From: Pseudomonadota bacterium
GTDB lineage: Bacteria > Pseudomonadota > Gammaproteobacteria > Burkholderiales > Rhodocyclaceae
Length of the DNA stretch: 64,000 nt
Assembly: GCA_018241685.1 (NCBI GenBank)
Contig: JAFEDJ010000067.1
Coordinates: 288,305 to 352,304 of the forward strand
Direction: 5' to 3'
Within the stretch, counting starts at the first letter, position 1; every line of letters begins with the position of its first letter. Shown here piece after piece: positions 1 through 7,119 of this stretch. The translations under genes were made by a program, and so were the position numbers. The notes below the pieces were generated by a model that saw nothing but the letters and a program-made list of their open reading frames with translations, was not told the DNA's origin and searched no databases.

Positions 1-44
1 TTGCCTTCGTTGGCGTCGCAGAGGTCGGTGGTCTGGAATTCCAT
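1..44 (-). CDS. rraA: Ribonuclease E activity regulator RraA, N-terminal fragment
   Basis: Only the first 14 codons are inside the window; the gene runs off the left edge. The translation reads MEFQTTDLCDANEG, which matches the conserved start of RraA proteins, where a TxDLCDA-type motif opens the fold. RraA is a small cytoplasmic trimer that binds RNase E and slows RNA processing; some family members act as aldolases. It lies downstream of clpA in the same orientation, separated from it by a hairpin terminator, so it is probably its own transcription unit. The call rests on a short stretch. Confidence 0.55.
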   Translation of the reverse strand, partial: MEFQTTDLCDANEG

Positions 45-70
45 GTTGACTCCATCAGAGCGGTGAAATG

Positions 71-97
71 AAAACGGGCGGCTTTTCAGCCGCCCGT
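71..97 (-). terminator. Rho-independent terminator after clpA
   Basis: A perfect 10-bp stem (ACGGGCGGCT / AGCCGCCCGT) with a 4-nt loop lies between the clpA stop and rraA. On the minus strand it is followed by four T residues. It ends the clpS-clpA transcript. Confidence 0.75.
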
Positions 98-124
98 CAA
101 GGGTGCAAAGCCTGGTTGGAAAAA

Positions 125-2401
125 CTATACCGTAGCTTCCACCAATTCCTCGAACACGAGTTTCACCTTGCCGTCCTCGTCCAGGTCGATGGTGACCGTG
201 CCGCCGTTGGCCAGGCGGCCGAACAGCAGCTCGTCGGCCAGCGCCGAACGGATGGTGTCCTGGATCAGGCGAGCCATCGGGCGGGCGCCCATCAGCGGAT
301 CGAAACCCTTCTCGCCGAGCCAGTCGCGCAGCTTGTCGGTGAAGTGGGCATCGACCTTCTTCTCGTGCAGTTGAGCTTCCAACTGCATCAGGAACTTCTC
401 GACCACGCGGGTGATGATGTCGTGGTCCAGGTTCTTGAAGGAGATGATTGCGTCCAGGCGGTTGCGGAACTCCGGCGTGAAGAGGCGCTTGATGTCGGAC
501 ATCTCGTCACCCTGCTCGCGCTTCGCGGAGAAGCCGATGACCGCCTTCTGCATGGTTTCCGCGCCGGCGTTGGTGGTCATGATGATGATGGTGTTACGGA
601 AGTCCGCCTGGCGCCCATTGTTGTCGGTCAGGGTGCCGTGATCCATCACCTGCAGCAGGATGTTGTAGATATCCGGGTGGGCCTTTTCGATCTCGTCGAG
701 GAGCAGCACGCAGTGCGGTTTCTTGTTGACCTGCTCGGTGAGCAGGCCGCCCTGGTCGAAACCGACATAGCCCGGCGGGGCGCCGATCAGGCGGGACACC
801 GCATGGCGCTCCATGTACTCGGACATGTCGAAGCGCACCAGCTCGATGCCCAGCGTGTAGGCGAGTTGCCGGGCGACTTCGGTCTTGCCGACGCCGGTCG
901 GGCCGCTGAACAGGAAGGAGCCGATCGGCTTCTGCGGATTGCCGAGGCCCGAGCGGGACATCTTGATGGCCTTGCCGAGCGCCTCGATGGCCGCATCCTG
1001 ACCGAACACGACGTTCTTCAGGTCGCGTTCGAGCGTCTTCAGCGAGGCGCGGTCGTCGTTGGAGACGCTGCGCGGCGGGATCCGGGCGATCTTGGCGACG
1101 ATCTCCTCGATCTCGGCCTTGCCGATGAGTTTTTTCTGGCGCGACTTGGGCAGGATGCGCTGGGCGGCACCGGCTTCGTCGATGACGTCGATGGCCTTGT
1201 CGGGCAGGTGACGGTCATTGATGTAGCGGGCCGATAGCTCTGCCGCGCTGGACAGCGCAGAGGCGGAATACTTGATGCCATGGTGCTGCTCGAAGCGCGA
1301 CTTGAGGCCCTTGAGGATCTCGACCGTTTCGGGGACCGACGGCTCGACGACGTCCACTTTCTGGAAGCGACGGGACAACGCGTGGTCTTTTTCGAAGATC
1401 TGGCGGAACTCGGTGTAGGTGGTGGCGCCGATGCACTTGAGCTGTCCGGACGACAGGGCCGGCTTCAGCAGGTTGGATGCATCGAGGGTGCCACCCGAGG
1501 CTGCACCGGCGCCGATCAGCGTATGGATCTCGTCGATGAAGAGAATCGCGTTCGGGTGTTCGACCAGCTGCTTCAGCACCGCCTTCAGGCGCTGCTCGAA
1601 GTCGCCGCGGTACTTGGTGCCGGCGAGCAGGGCGCCCATGTCCAGGGCGTAGACCTGGGCGTCGGCCAGTATGTCCGGGATGCGCCCTTCGACGATGCGG
1701 CGTGCCAGGCCTTCGGCGATCGCGGTCTTGCCGACCCCGGCTTCGCCGACCAGCAGCGGATTGTTCTTGCGGCGGCGGCACAGGGTCTGGATGACGCGTT
1801 CGACTTCCTTCTCGCGGCCGATCAGCGGGTCGATCTTGCCGAGCAAGGCCTGCTGATTGAGGTTCTGCGTGTAGTTGTCGAGGGCGCCGCCGGGGCTTGC
1901 GCCTTCCTGTTCCTGCTCGCCCTGCTCGGAGTCACCCGACGGACGCGCCGGGTTCGCACCCTGCTGCGGCGTCTTGGTGATGCCGTGGGAAATGAAATTC
2001 ACCACATCCAGGCGGGAGATGTTCTGCCGCTGGAGGAAGTACACAGCGTGGGAGTCCTTCTCGCCGAAGATTGCCACCAGCACGTTGGCGCCGGTGACTT
2101 CCTTCTTGCCGGACGACTGCACGTGCAGGATGGCTCGCTGGATGACACGCTGGAAGCCGAGGGTCGGCTGAGTGTCGATATCTTCGGTGCCTTCCACCTT
2201 CGGCGTGTGCTCATTGACGAAGTTCGTCAATTCCTTGCGCAGCTCGTCGGTCTTGGCGGCGCAGGCGCGCAGCACTTCGGCGGCGGAAGGATTGTCGAGG
2301 AGCGCAAGCAGGAGGTGCTCCACGGTGATGAACTCATGGCGCTTCTGCCGGGCTTCGACAAAGGCCATGTGCAGACTGACTTCAAGCTCTTGCGCGATCA
2401 T
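125..2401 (-). CDS. clpA: ATP-dependent Clp protease ATP-binding subunit ClpA
   Basis: AAA+ unfoldase that feeds substrates into the ClpP peptidase. The protein is 758 residues from MIAQELEVSL, the same length as E. coli ClpA; the reading frame extends further upstream but only into clpS. Visible parts are the N-terminal Clp repeat domain (about residues 1-145), an acidic linker, a first AAA+ module with Walker A GEAGVGKT near residue 215, and a second with GPTGVGKTE near 495, then the C-terminal ClpB D2-small domain. It starts 1 nt after the clpS stop, so the two are translationally linked; ClpS is the adaptor that directs N-degron substrates to ClpA. A hairpin follows the stop. No key residue appears missing. 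Confidence 0.97.
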   Translation of the reverse strand: MIAQELEVSLHMAFVEARQKRHEFITVEHLLLALLDNPSAAEVLRACAAKTDELRKELTNFVNEHTPKVEGTEDIDTQPTLGFQRVIQRAILHVQSSGKKEVTGANVLVAIFGEKDSHAVYFLQRQNISRLDVVNFISHGITKTPQQGANPARPSGDSEQGEQEQEGASPGGALDNYTQNLNQQALLGKIDPLIGREKEVERVIQTLCRRRKNNPLLVGEAGVGKTAIAEGLARRIVEGRIPDILADAQVYALDMGALLAGTKYRGDFEQRLKAVLKQLVEHPNAILFIDEIHTLIGAGAASGGTLDASNLLKPALSSGQLKCIGATTYTEFRQIFEKDHALSRRFQKVDVVEPSVPETVEILKGLKSRFEQHHGIKYSASALSSAAELSARYINDRHLPDKAIDVIDEAGAAQRILPKSRQKKLIGKAEIEEIVAKIARIPPRSVSNDDRASLKTLERDLKNVVFGQDAAIEALGKAIKMSRSGLGNPQKPIGSFLFSGPTGVGKTEVARQLAYTLGIELVRFDMSEYMERHAVSRLIGAPPGYVGFDQGGLLTEQVNKKPHCVLLLDEIEKAHPDIYNILLQVMDHGTLTDNNGRQADFRNTIIIMTTNAGAETMQKAVIGFSAKREQGDEMSDIKRLFTPEFRNRLDAIISFKNLDHDIITRVVEKFLMQLEAQLHEKKVDAHFTDKLRDWLGEKGFDPLMGARPMARLIQDTIRSALADELLFGRLANGGTVTIDLDEDGKVKLVFEELVEATV

Positions 2402-2402
2402 T

Positions 2403-2720
2403 TCAGTTTTCCTCCATGACGCAAGCCAAGGGGTGCTGGTTCTGGCGTGCGTACGCGATGACCTGCTCGACCTTGGTGGCTGCGATGTCCCGCGGGAAGA
2501 CTCCGCATACACCAACGCCCTCTCTGTGCACTTTGAGCATGATCCGCGTGGCTTGTTCGCGGTCCATCCCAAAGAATTTCTGTATCACGGTCACCACGAA
2601 ATCCATCGGGGTGAAATCGTCGTTAAGGAGCATGACCTTGAACAGCGGTGGCGGCTTGACCCGCGTGACCTCTGTATCGAGAACCGACTCTTCCTGCTTT
2701 TTGATGACCATGCGAACCAT
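2403..2720 (-). CDS. clpS: ATP-dependent Clp protease adaptor ClpS
   Basis: Small adaptor that binds N-degron substrates and delivers them to ClpA. The core of the family is present: KPPPLFKVMLLNDDFTPM, then the FVV..IQKFFGMD helix, the MLKVHREG segment, the VFPRDIAATKVEQV region and the ENxHPL-like ending NQHPLACVME. I chose the ATG at 2720 (105 aa; E. coli ClpS is 106), preceded by a weak CGGGG; a second ATG three codons later lacks any Shine-Dalgarno. Upstream in-frame sequence is not conserved-looking. It directly precedes clpA and the two form an operon. Confidence 0.95.
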   Translation of the reverse strand: MVRMVIKKQEESVLDTEVTRVKPPPLFKVMLLNDDFTPMDFVVTVIQKFFGMDREQATRIMLKVHREGVGVCGVFPRDIAATKVEQVIAYARQNQHPLACVMEEN

Positions 2721-3102
2721 TCTAAACAACCCCGATGATTGTGCAAGAGCCACCCCGCACGCCCATCCAGGGGAACCTGGGACAGCGCATTGGCCTTTTC
2801 ATGCTGCGCTGCAAGAGGGAATTAAGTCGCGAAAAAACAGACGCTTTAATCCGAAATGGGATTAAACGCGACAAATGGAACCCGCTCGCATGCTGTGTTG
2901 CAACAACCGTGCCGGTTCATAAATGCGTTGACGGCCTCAATCAAGTCACGTAAAAGCAAAACTGTGTTCGCGCCAAGTTAGAAGCGACGGGGCTTTGCGT
3001 CGCGTATTGCAAGATATGCCGTCGGAAGTTCTCGCTTGTCTTGACTCGATAGCACGCTGGATGTCCGGATCGTATTACTGAAATCAAGAAGGAATTTGCA
3101 AT
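2721..3102. other. Divergent intergenic region clpS / cspA
   Basis: 382 bases without a gene. It must hold the clpSA promoter (leftward) and the cspA promoter (rightward). An imperfect inverted repeat built from TTTAATCC and GGATTAAA lies at about 2845-2866, a possible structure or operator. The rightward half would form a long cspA 5' untranslated region of about 140 nt, which is usual for cold-shock mRNAs. No open frame here looks coding. Confidence 0.6.
2928..2956 (+). promoter_or_regulatory. Candidate cspA promoter
   Basis: TTGACG (2928-2933), a 17-nt spacer and TAAAAG (2951-2956) give a sigma70-like pair with a good -35 and a moderate -10. It would yield a leader of roughly 140 nt before the cspA start, as expected for cold-shock genes. 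Seen by eye only. Confidence 0.4.
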
Positions 3103-3306
3103 ATGGCAACTGGTACTGTTAAGTGGTTCAACGACGCCAAAGGTTTCGGCTTCATTACGCCGGATGACGGTAGCGAAGACTTGTTCGCCCACTTCTCTGC
3201 GATCAACATGAACGGCTTCAAGTCGCTGAAGGAAGGGGAGAAAGTCCAGTTCGAAGTCACCCAGGGCCCGAAGGGCAAGCAAGCGTCGAACATCCAGCGC
3301 GCTTGA
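3103..3306 (+). CDS. cspA: Cold-shock protein, CspA family
   Basis: 67-residue single-stranded nucleic acid chaperone with a single cold-shock domain. Both RNA-binding motifs are intact: RNP1 as KGFGFITP and RNP2 as DLFAHF, preceded by the usual TGTVKWFNDAKG start. AAGAAGGAA lies just upstream of the ATG as ribosome binding site. The gene is monocistronic, with a long leader; the family is often regulated through leader structure and mRNA stability. Whether this copy is cold-induced or constitutive cannot be told from the sequence; bacteria of this group carry several paralogues, so the symbol marks the family. Confidence 0.93.
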   Translation: MATGTVKWFNDAKGFGFITPDDGSEDLFAHFSAINMNGFKSLKEGEKVQFEVTQGPKGKQASNIQRA

Positions 3307-3694
3307 TGCTCCCGATCTGCCAGGGTTGATCACCCTGGTGTCGTGACCAAGGCCGCCGATGCGCGAAAGTGCATTGGCGGTTTTCATTTTCTGGGCCGAA
3401 TTCCCTATCGGGCGGTGGTGTTTGGAAAGACCGCATATGGCTCTTCAGTCAGGCTTTGGGGAGGAGCTATGGATGTGCGTGGAATGCTTGGCAGGCATGC
3501 CTCATGCCATTGGGTGGTGCGTCGGCAGCAGGGTTCCGCACATTTTTGATGCGCGTTGTCGGAAATGTGACAGTTGCTTATATGGTTAGTGCTGCAGGTG
3601 GGGAGGGGATTGAGTGCACAGTAATAAAAAAACCCGCTCGGGAGCGGGTTTTTTTATTACTGTGCAACAAGCGGTAATCGCGTGCCGGAAGCAA
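3307..3694. other. Intergenic region between cspA and rpmG
   Basis: 388 bases with no supported gene. Just after cspA an inverted repeat CCAGGGT / ACCCTGG (3319-3337) could end the cspA mRNA, though it lacks a T run. Several short frames cross 3343-3677, but they overlap each other, have no convincing ribosome binding site and run into the terminator at 3616-3665. Confidence 0.6.
3616..3665. terminator. Bidirectional terminator, 24-bp perfect stem
   Basis: A 50-base perfect palindrome: each arm is 24 bases (GCACAGTAATA, seven A, CCCGCTC and its complement), joined by GG. Both sides end in a run of seven T after a GC-rich core, so it should stop transcription from either direction, chiefly rpmB-rpmG arriving from the right. 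The stem is much longer than usual because the A/T tails and flanks are also paired. Confidence 0.9.
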
Positions 3695-3862
3695 TTACTT
3701 GAGTTTCACTTCCTTGTACGGCACGTGCTTGCGGGCAACGGGATCGTACTTGTTGAATTCCAGCTTGTTCGGGGTGGTACGCTTGTTCTTGGACGTGGTG
3801 TAGAAGTGCCCGGTGCCAGCAGTGGACTCGAGCTTGATCTTTTCGCGGCCGCCTTTTGCCAT
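3695..3862 (-). CDS. rpmG: 50S ribosomal protein L33
   Basis: 55 codons reading MAKGGREKIKLEST...GHFYTTSKNKRTTPNKLE and ending in VPYKEVKLK, the typical bacterial L33. The protein has no cysteines, so it is the zinc-independent (C-minus) form. It lies 27 nt downstream of rpmB in the classical rpmB-rpmG order and is followed by the strong palindromic terminator. The start has AGGAGATAAATCGAAATG-like spacing, with AGGAG as ribosome binding site. Confidence 0.95.
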   Translation of the reverse strand: MAKGGREKIKLESTAGTGHFYTTSKNKRTTPNKLEFNKYDPVARKHVPYKEVKLK

Positions 3863-3889
3863 TTCGATTTATCTCCTGGTTAAAAAGGC

Positions 3890-4126
3890 TTAGACCTTTT
3901 CGCCGCGAGCGCGCAGCTCGGCGACGACGGCGTCGATGCCCTTCTTGTCAATCGTGCGCAGGGCTGCGTTGGATACGCGCAGGCGCACCCAGCGGTTTTC
4001 AGCCTCGCTCCAGAACTTGCGGTTTTGCAGGTTCGGCAGGAAGCGGCGCTTGGTCTTGTTGTTCGCGTGGGAAACGTTGTTGCCCACCATCGGTGCTTTT
4101 CCGGTCACTTGGCAAACGCGAGCCAT
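3890..4126 (-). CDS. rpmB: 50S ribosomal protein L28
   Basis: 78-residue L28 beginning MARVCQVTGK, with the conserved GNNVSHANNKTKRRF segment and the NLQ..KFW...RWVRLRVS core, ending in ELRARGEKV. Start chosen at 4126 because GGAGCAACAA precedes it and the length equals that of E. coli L28; four upstream in-frame codons (from 4138) are not family-like. First gene of the rpmB-rpmG operon. Confidence 0.96.
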   Translation of the reverse strand: MARVCQVTGKAPMVGNNVSHANNKTKRRFLPNLQNRKFWSEAENRWVRLRVSNAALRTIDKKGIDAVVAELRARGEKV

Positions 4127-4236
4127 TTGTTGCTCCAAACTGGTTTGATTCGATAAGACCGTCGATTATAGACAACTATGTGTACTCAAATCAATACCTT
4201 GGTGTCGTTGCGGTGAGCGCAGCCTGATCGACCTGA

Positions 4237-4920
4237 TCAACCGAGGGGCAGACCGCGCTCAGCGAAGGATAGCGGTGGGGTGTTGCCGGCGACGATGAAA
4301 TGGTCGAGCACCCGCACGTCCACAAGGGATAGAGCCCGGCTGAGGCTGCGGGTCAGGGCTTGGTCGGCCTGGCTGGGCTCGCTGACACCCGATGGATGGT
4401 TGTGGGCGAGGATGACAGCCGCCGCGTTGCGCTGCAGAACCAGTTTGACCACTTCGCGGGGATAGACCGAGGTCTGTGTGAGTGTGCCGCGGAACAGCTC
4501 TTCGGAACCCATCACGCGGTTCTGGGCGTCGAGGAGTAGGATCATGAAGACCTCGTGGGGTAGCTGCCCGAGTTTCAGGCGCAGCCAGTCCCGTACCGCG
4601 GTGGGGGAATCGAGGACGTCGCGGTGGGCCATTTCTTCGCCCAGGGCCCGTCGCGAGAGTTCGAGGACGGCTTGCAGCTGCGCATACTTGGCGGGGCCCA
4701 TGCCGGGTATGGCCGAGAAGGCGGAGGCCGACGCGCTGCATAGGGCCGACAGGCCGCCGAAGTGCTTCAACAACTCACGGGCCAGATCGACGGCGCTTTT
4801 GCCGCGAATGCCGACCCGCAGGAACAGGGCCAGCAGTTCCGCGTCGGATAAGGCGGTTGCGCCATGGGCCAGCAGGCGTTCCCGCGGGCGTTCGTCGGCT
4901 GGCCAATCGGTGATCGCCAT
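4237..4920 (-). CDS. radC: DNA repair protein RadC / JAB1-MPN metalloprotein
   Basis: 227 residues. The N-terminal part (about 1-100) has the UPF0758 helix-hairpin-helix region (PRERLLAHGATALSDAELLALFLR..G and the IPGMGPAKYAQLQA motif). The C-terminal part holds the JAMM metalloprotease-like motif HNHPSG...SQAD, preceded by a conserved Glu-containing segment. Historically named for radiation sensitivity, but that role was later questioned in E. coli and the biochemical function is unsettled. It is divergent from coaBC with 47 nt between the starts, the arrangement seen in many proteobacteria. Confidence 0.92.
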   Translation of the reverse strand: MAITDWPADERPRERLLAHGATALSDAELLALFLRVGIRGKSAVDLARELLKHFGGLSALCSASASAFSAIPGMGPAKYAQLQAVLELSRRALGEEMAHRDVLDSPTAVRDWLRLKLGQLPHEVFMILLLDAQNRVMGSEELFRGTLTQTSVYPREVVKLVLQRNAAAVILAHNHPSGVSEPSQADQALTRSLSRALSLVDVRVLDHFIVAGNTPPLSFAERGLPLG

Positions 4921-4967
4921 GGGGTGTACAATCCATTCTTCCGTAGGTAACCGATAATACCATTGGC

Positions 4968-6158
4968 ATGAGTGAGCTGAAGGGCAGGAAACTGGTGCTG
5001 GGCGTGACCGGCGGCGTGGCGGCGTACAAGGCTGCCGAACTGGTGCGGCTGCTCGGCAAGGCGGGGGCGGATGTCCATGTGGTGTTGACCCAGGGCGGCG
5101 CGCGCTTTGTCACGGCCGTGACGTTCCAGGCCCTGTCGGGCAATCCGGTGTGGACCGATTTGTGGGATCCGCGCATGGACAACAACATGGCCCACATCGA
5201 CCTGACCCGTGATGCGGATGCGGTCCTCATCGCGCCGGCGACCGCCGATGTGATGGCCAAGCTGGTCCATGGCCTGGCCGACGATCTGCTGACAACCCTC
5301 TGTCTGGCCCGCGAGTGCCCGTTGCTGGTGGCGCCGGCGATGAACCGCCAGATGTGGGAGAACCCGGCAACCCGGCGCAATGCCGCGCAGCTCGTGGCCG
5401 ACGGCGTAGGCCTGTTGGGGCCGGGCGCCGGCGAGCAGGCCTGCGGCGAGGTCGGGCTTGGCCGCATGCTCGAGCCGGAGGAACTGTGCGAGGCGGTGAT
5501 CGCTTTCTTTCAGCCCAAGCTGCTGGCCGGGCGGCGTATCGTGATGACGGCCGGGCCGACTTTCGAAGCCATCGATCCGGTGCGTGGCATCACTAATTCC
5601 AGCTCGGGCAAGATGGCCTACGGGCTGGCCCGGGCCTGTGCGCAGGCTGGCGCCGAGGTGACACTGGTCAGCGGTCCGGTTGCCTTGCCGGTTCCGGCTG
5701 GCGTTGAAAAGGTTGGTGTGCGTAGCGCGCTCGAGATGCGCGACGCCGTCTTTGCCGCGTTGCCAGGGGCTGATGTCTTTATCGGCGTGGCGGCGGTTGC
5801 TGACTACCGTCCGGCGACGTCGGCCGAACACAAGATCAAGAAGTCCGGCGCCGAGTTGAGCCTGACTTTGACGCCCAATCCGGACATTCTTGCGGAGGTG
5901 GCGGCCCTGCCGCAGGCGCCGTTCTGCGTTGGTTTTGCTGCTGAAAGCCGCAATCTCGATGAATATGCCGAAGGCAAGCGCAAGGCCAAGAAGCTGCCGC
6001 TGGTCGTCGGCAACCTGGTGCAGGACGGCCTGGGCGGAGACGACAACCAGGTCGTGCTCTTCGACGAACAGGGACGTCATCCGCTGCCGAGGGCGTCGAA
6101 GCCCGACGTGGCGCGCGCCATCGTGGCCCATCTGGCGGCCTTGCTGCCGGCTTCCTGA
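4968..6158 (+). CDS. coaBC: Bifunctional phosphopantothenoylcysteine decarboxylase / phosphopantothenate-cysteine ligase
   Basis: Coenzyme A biosynthesis, two successive steps in one 396-residue protein. The N-terminal FMN flavoprotein half (about 1-185) starts LVLGVTGGVAAYKA, continues with the MDNNMAHIDLTRDADAV active-site His region and the PAMN motif with its substrate-recognition clamp. The C-terminal CoaB half (about 187-396) shows RRIVMTAGPTFEAIDPVRGITNSSSGKMAYGLA, the nucleotide-binding region, and K289-type sequence EHKIKKSG. Divergent from radC; dut follows 32 nt downstream, an order common in this group. Frame is intact. Confidence 0.96.
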   Translation: MSELKGRKLVLGVTGGVAAYKAAELVRLLGKAGADVHVVLTQGGARFVTAVTFQALSGNPVWTDLWDPRMDNNMAHIDLTRDADAVLIAPATADVMAKLVHGLADDLLTTLCLARECPLLVAPAMNRQMWENPATRRNAAQLVADGVGLLGPGAGEQACGEVGLGRMLEPEELCEAVIAFFQPKLLAGRRIVMTAGPTFEAIDPVRGITNSSSGKMAYGLARACAQAGAEVTLVSGPVALPVPAGVEKVGVRSALEMRDAVFAALPGADVFIGVAAVADYRPATSAEHKIKKSGAELSLTLTPNPDILAEVAALPQAPFCVGFAAESRNLDEYAEGKRKAKKLPLVVGNLVQDGLGGDDNQVVLFDEQGRHPLPRASKPDVARAIVAHLAALLPAS

Positions 6159-6190
6159 TTAAATTGACTGACGACTCGTGAGGCGACGCC

Positions 6191-6640
6191 ATGCACAGTA
6201 TTGACATCCGCATTCTCGACGAACGCCTGAAGGCGCAACCTCCGGCCTATGCCACAAGCGGTTCGGCCGGGCTCGACCTGCGCGCATGCCTGGATGCGCC
6301 GGTAGTTCTCACGCCTGGGCATACCACGCTGATCCCGACAGGCATCGCCATTCACCTGGCCGATCCGGGTTTGGCGGCTATGATCCTCCCGCGCTCGGGC
6401 CTGGGGCACAAGCACGGCATCGTGCTGGGCAATCTGGTCGGATTGATCGATTCCGACTACCAGGGGCAGATCTTCGTATCGACCTGGAACCGTGGCCATG
6501 ACAGCTTCACGATCCAGCCGATGGAGCGCATTGCGCAGCTGGTGATCGTGCCGGTGCTGCAGGTGGCCTTCAACGTGGTGGAGCATTTCGAGGAGAGCGA
6601 TCGGGGCGCCGGTGGTTTTGGCAGCACGGGCAAGCATTGA
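6191..6640 (+). CDS. dut: Deoxyuridine 5'-triphosphate nucleotidohydrolase
   Basis: Trimeric dUTPase converting dUTP to dUMP and pyrophosphate, keeping uracil out of DNA and supplying dTMP synthesis. All five family motifs are present in 149 residues: SAGLDLRA (1), PRSGLGHKHGI (2), GLIDSDYQGQI (3, catalytic Asp), RIAQLVI (4) and the C-terminal GAGGFGSTG P-loop-like motif (5). Lies between coaBC and a Nudix gene; its TGA overlaps the Nudix ATG by one base. Confidence 0.97.
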   Translation: MHSIDIRILDERLKAQPPAYATSGSAGLDLRACLDAPVVLTPGHTTLIPTGIAIHLADPGLAAMILPRSGLGHKHGIVLGNLVGLIDSDYQGQIFVSTWNRGHDSFTIQPMERIAQLVIVPVLQVAFNVVEHFEESDRGAGGFGSTGKH

Positions 6641-7068
6641 TGCGTCACGCGGGGATTCCGACCGGCGTGCACGTGTTGCTGGAGGATGGTGAGCGTGTGC
6701 TGCTGATGCGGCGCGCCGGAACGGGTTTTTTCGACGGACTGTACAGCCTGCCCGGCGGGCACGTGGAGGAGGGCGAGTCCGTACGGCAGACGGCCATCCG
6801 GGAGATGCACGAGGAACTGGGTATCGAGCTCGATGCCGCGGATCTCGAGATCGTCGGCGTGGTGCATCGGCACTCGGATACGAACCGCATCGATTTCTTC
6901 CTGCGCGCGCTCCGCTGGTCGGGAACGCCGCGCATCGCCGAACCGGACAAGTGCGACGATCTGCACTGGTTTGAACGTGGCGGCTTGCCCGCGGCGACGG
7001 TTCCTTACGTGCGTGACGCCCTGCTTGCCGGCGCCGGACCGTGGGTTCGGGAACTCGGCTGGTCATGA
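6640..7068 (+). CDS. Nudix hydrolase (MutT-like)
   Basis: 142 residues with a complete Nudix box, GGHVEEGESVRQTAIREMHEELGI (GX5EX7REUXEEXGU pattern), near residues 41-64. Enzymes of this family cleave nucleoside diphosphates linked to another moiety; substrate cannot be read from the motif. It follows dut with TGATG overlap, so the two are co-translated, which would fit a role in cleaning the nucleotide pool, but that is inference. An in-frame TTG lies one codon upstream; the ATG is preferred. Converges on the 3-hydroxybutyrate oligomer hydrolase gene with a hairpin between. Confidence 0.88.
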   Translation: MRHAGIPTGVHVLLEDGERVLLMRRAGTGFFDGLYSLPGGHVEEGESVRQTAIREMHEELGIELDAADLEIVGVVHRHSDTNRIDFFLRALRWSGTPRIAEPDKCDDLHWFERGGLPAATVPYVRDALLAGAGPWVRELGWS

Positions 7069-7074
7069 TCCGGA

Positions 7075-7102
7075 CTTGCCGGCGCCCGAAGACGCCGGCA
7101 AG
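7075..7102. terminator. Hairpin between convergent genes
   Basis: A perfect 10-bp stem, CTTGCCGGCG / CGCCGGCAAG, with an 8-nt loop lies between the Nudix stop and the stop of the convergent hydrolase gene. It has no T run on either side, so it may act as an RNA 3'-end stabiliser or a weak terminator. Confidence 0.5.
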
Positions 7103-7119
7103 GTTGACGTGATGATGGC

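Noticed and set aside
3343..3677. Overlapping plus-strand frames of 68-102 codons after cspA
   Set aside because: They overlap in three frames, have no ribosome binding site and run through the terminator.
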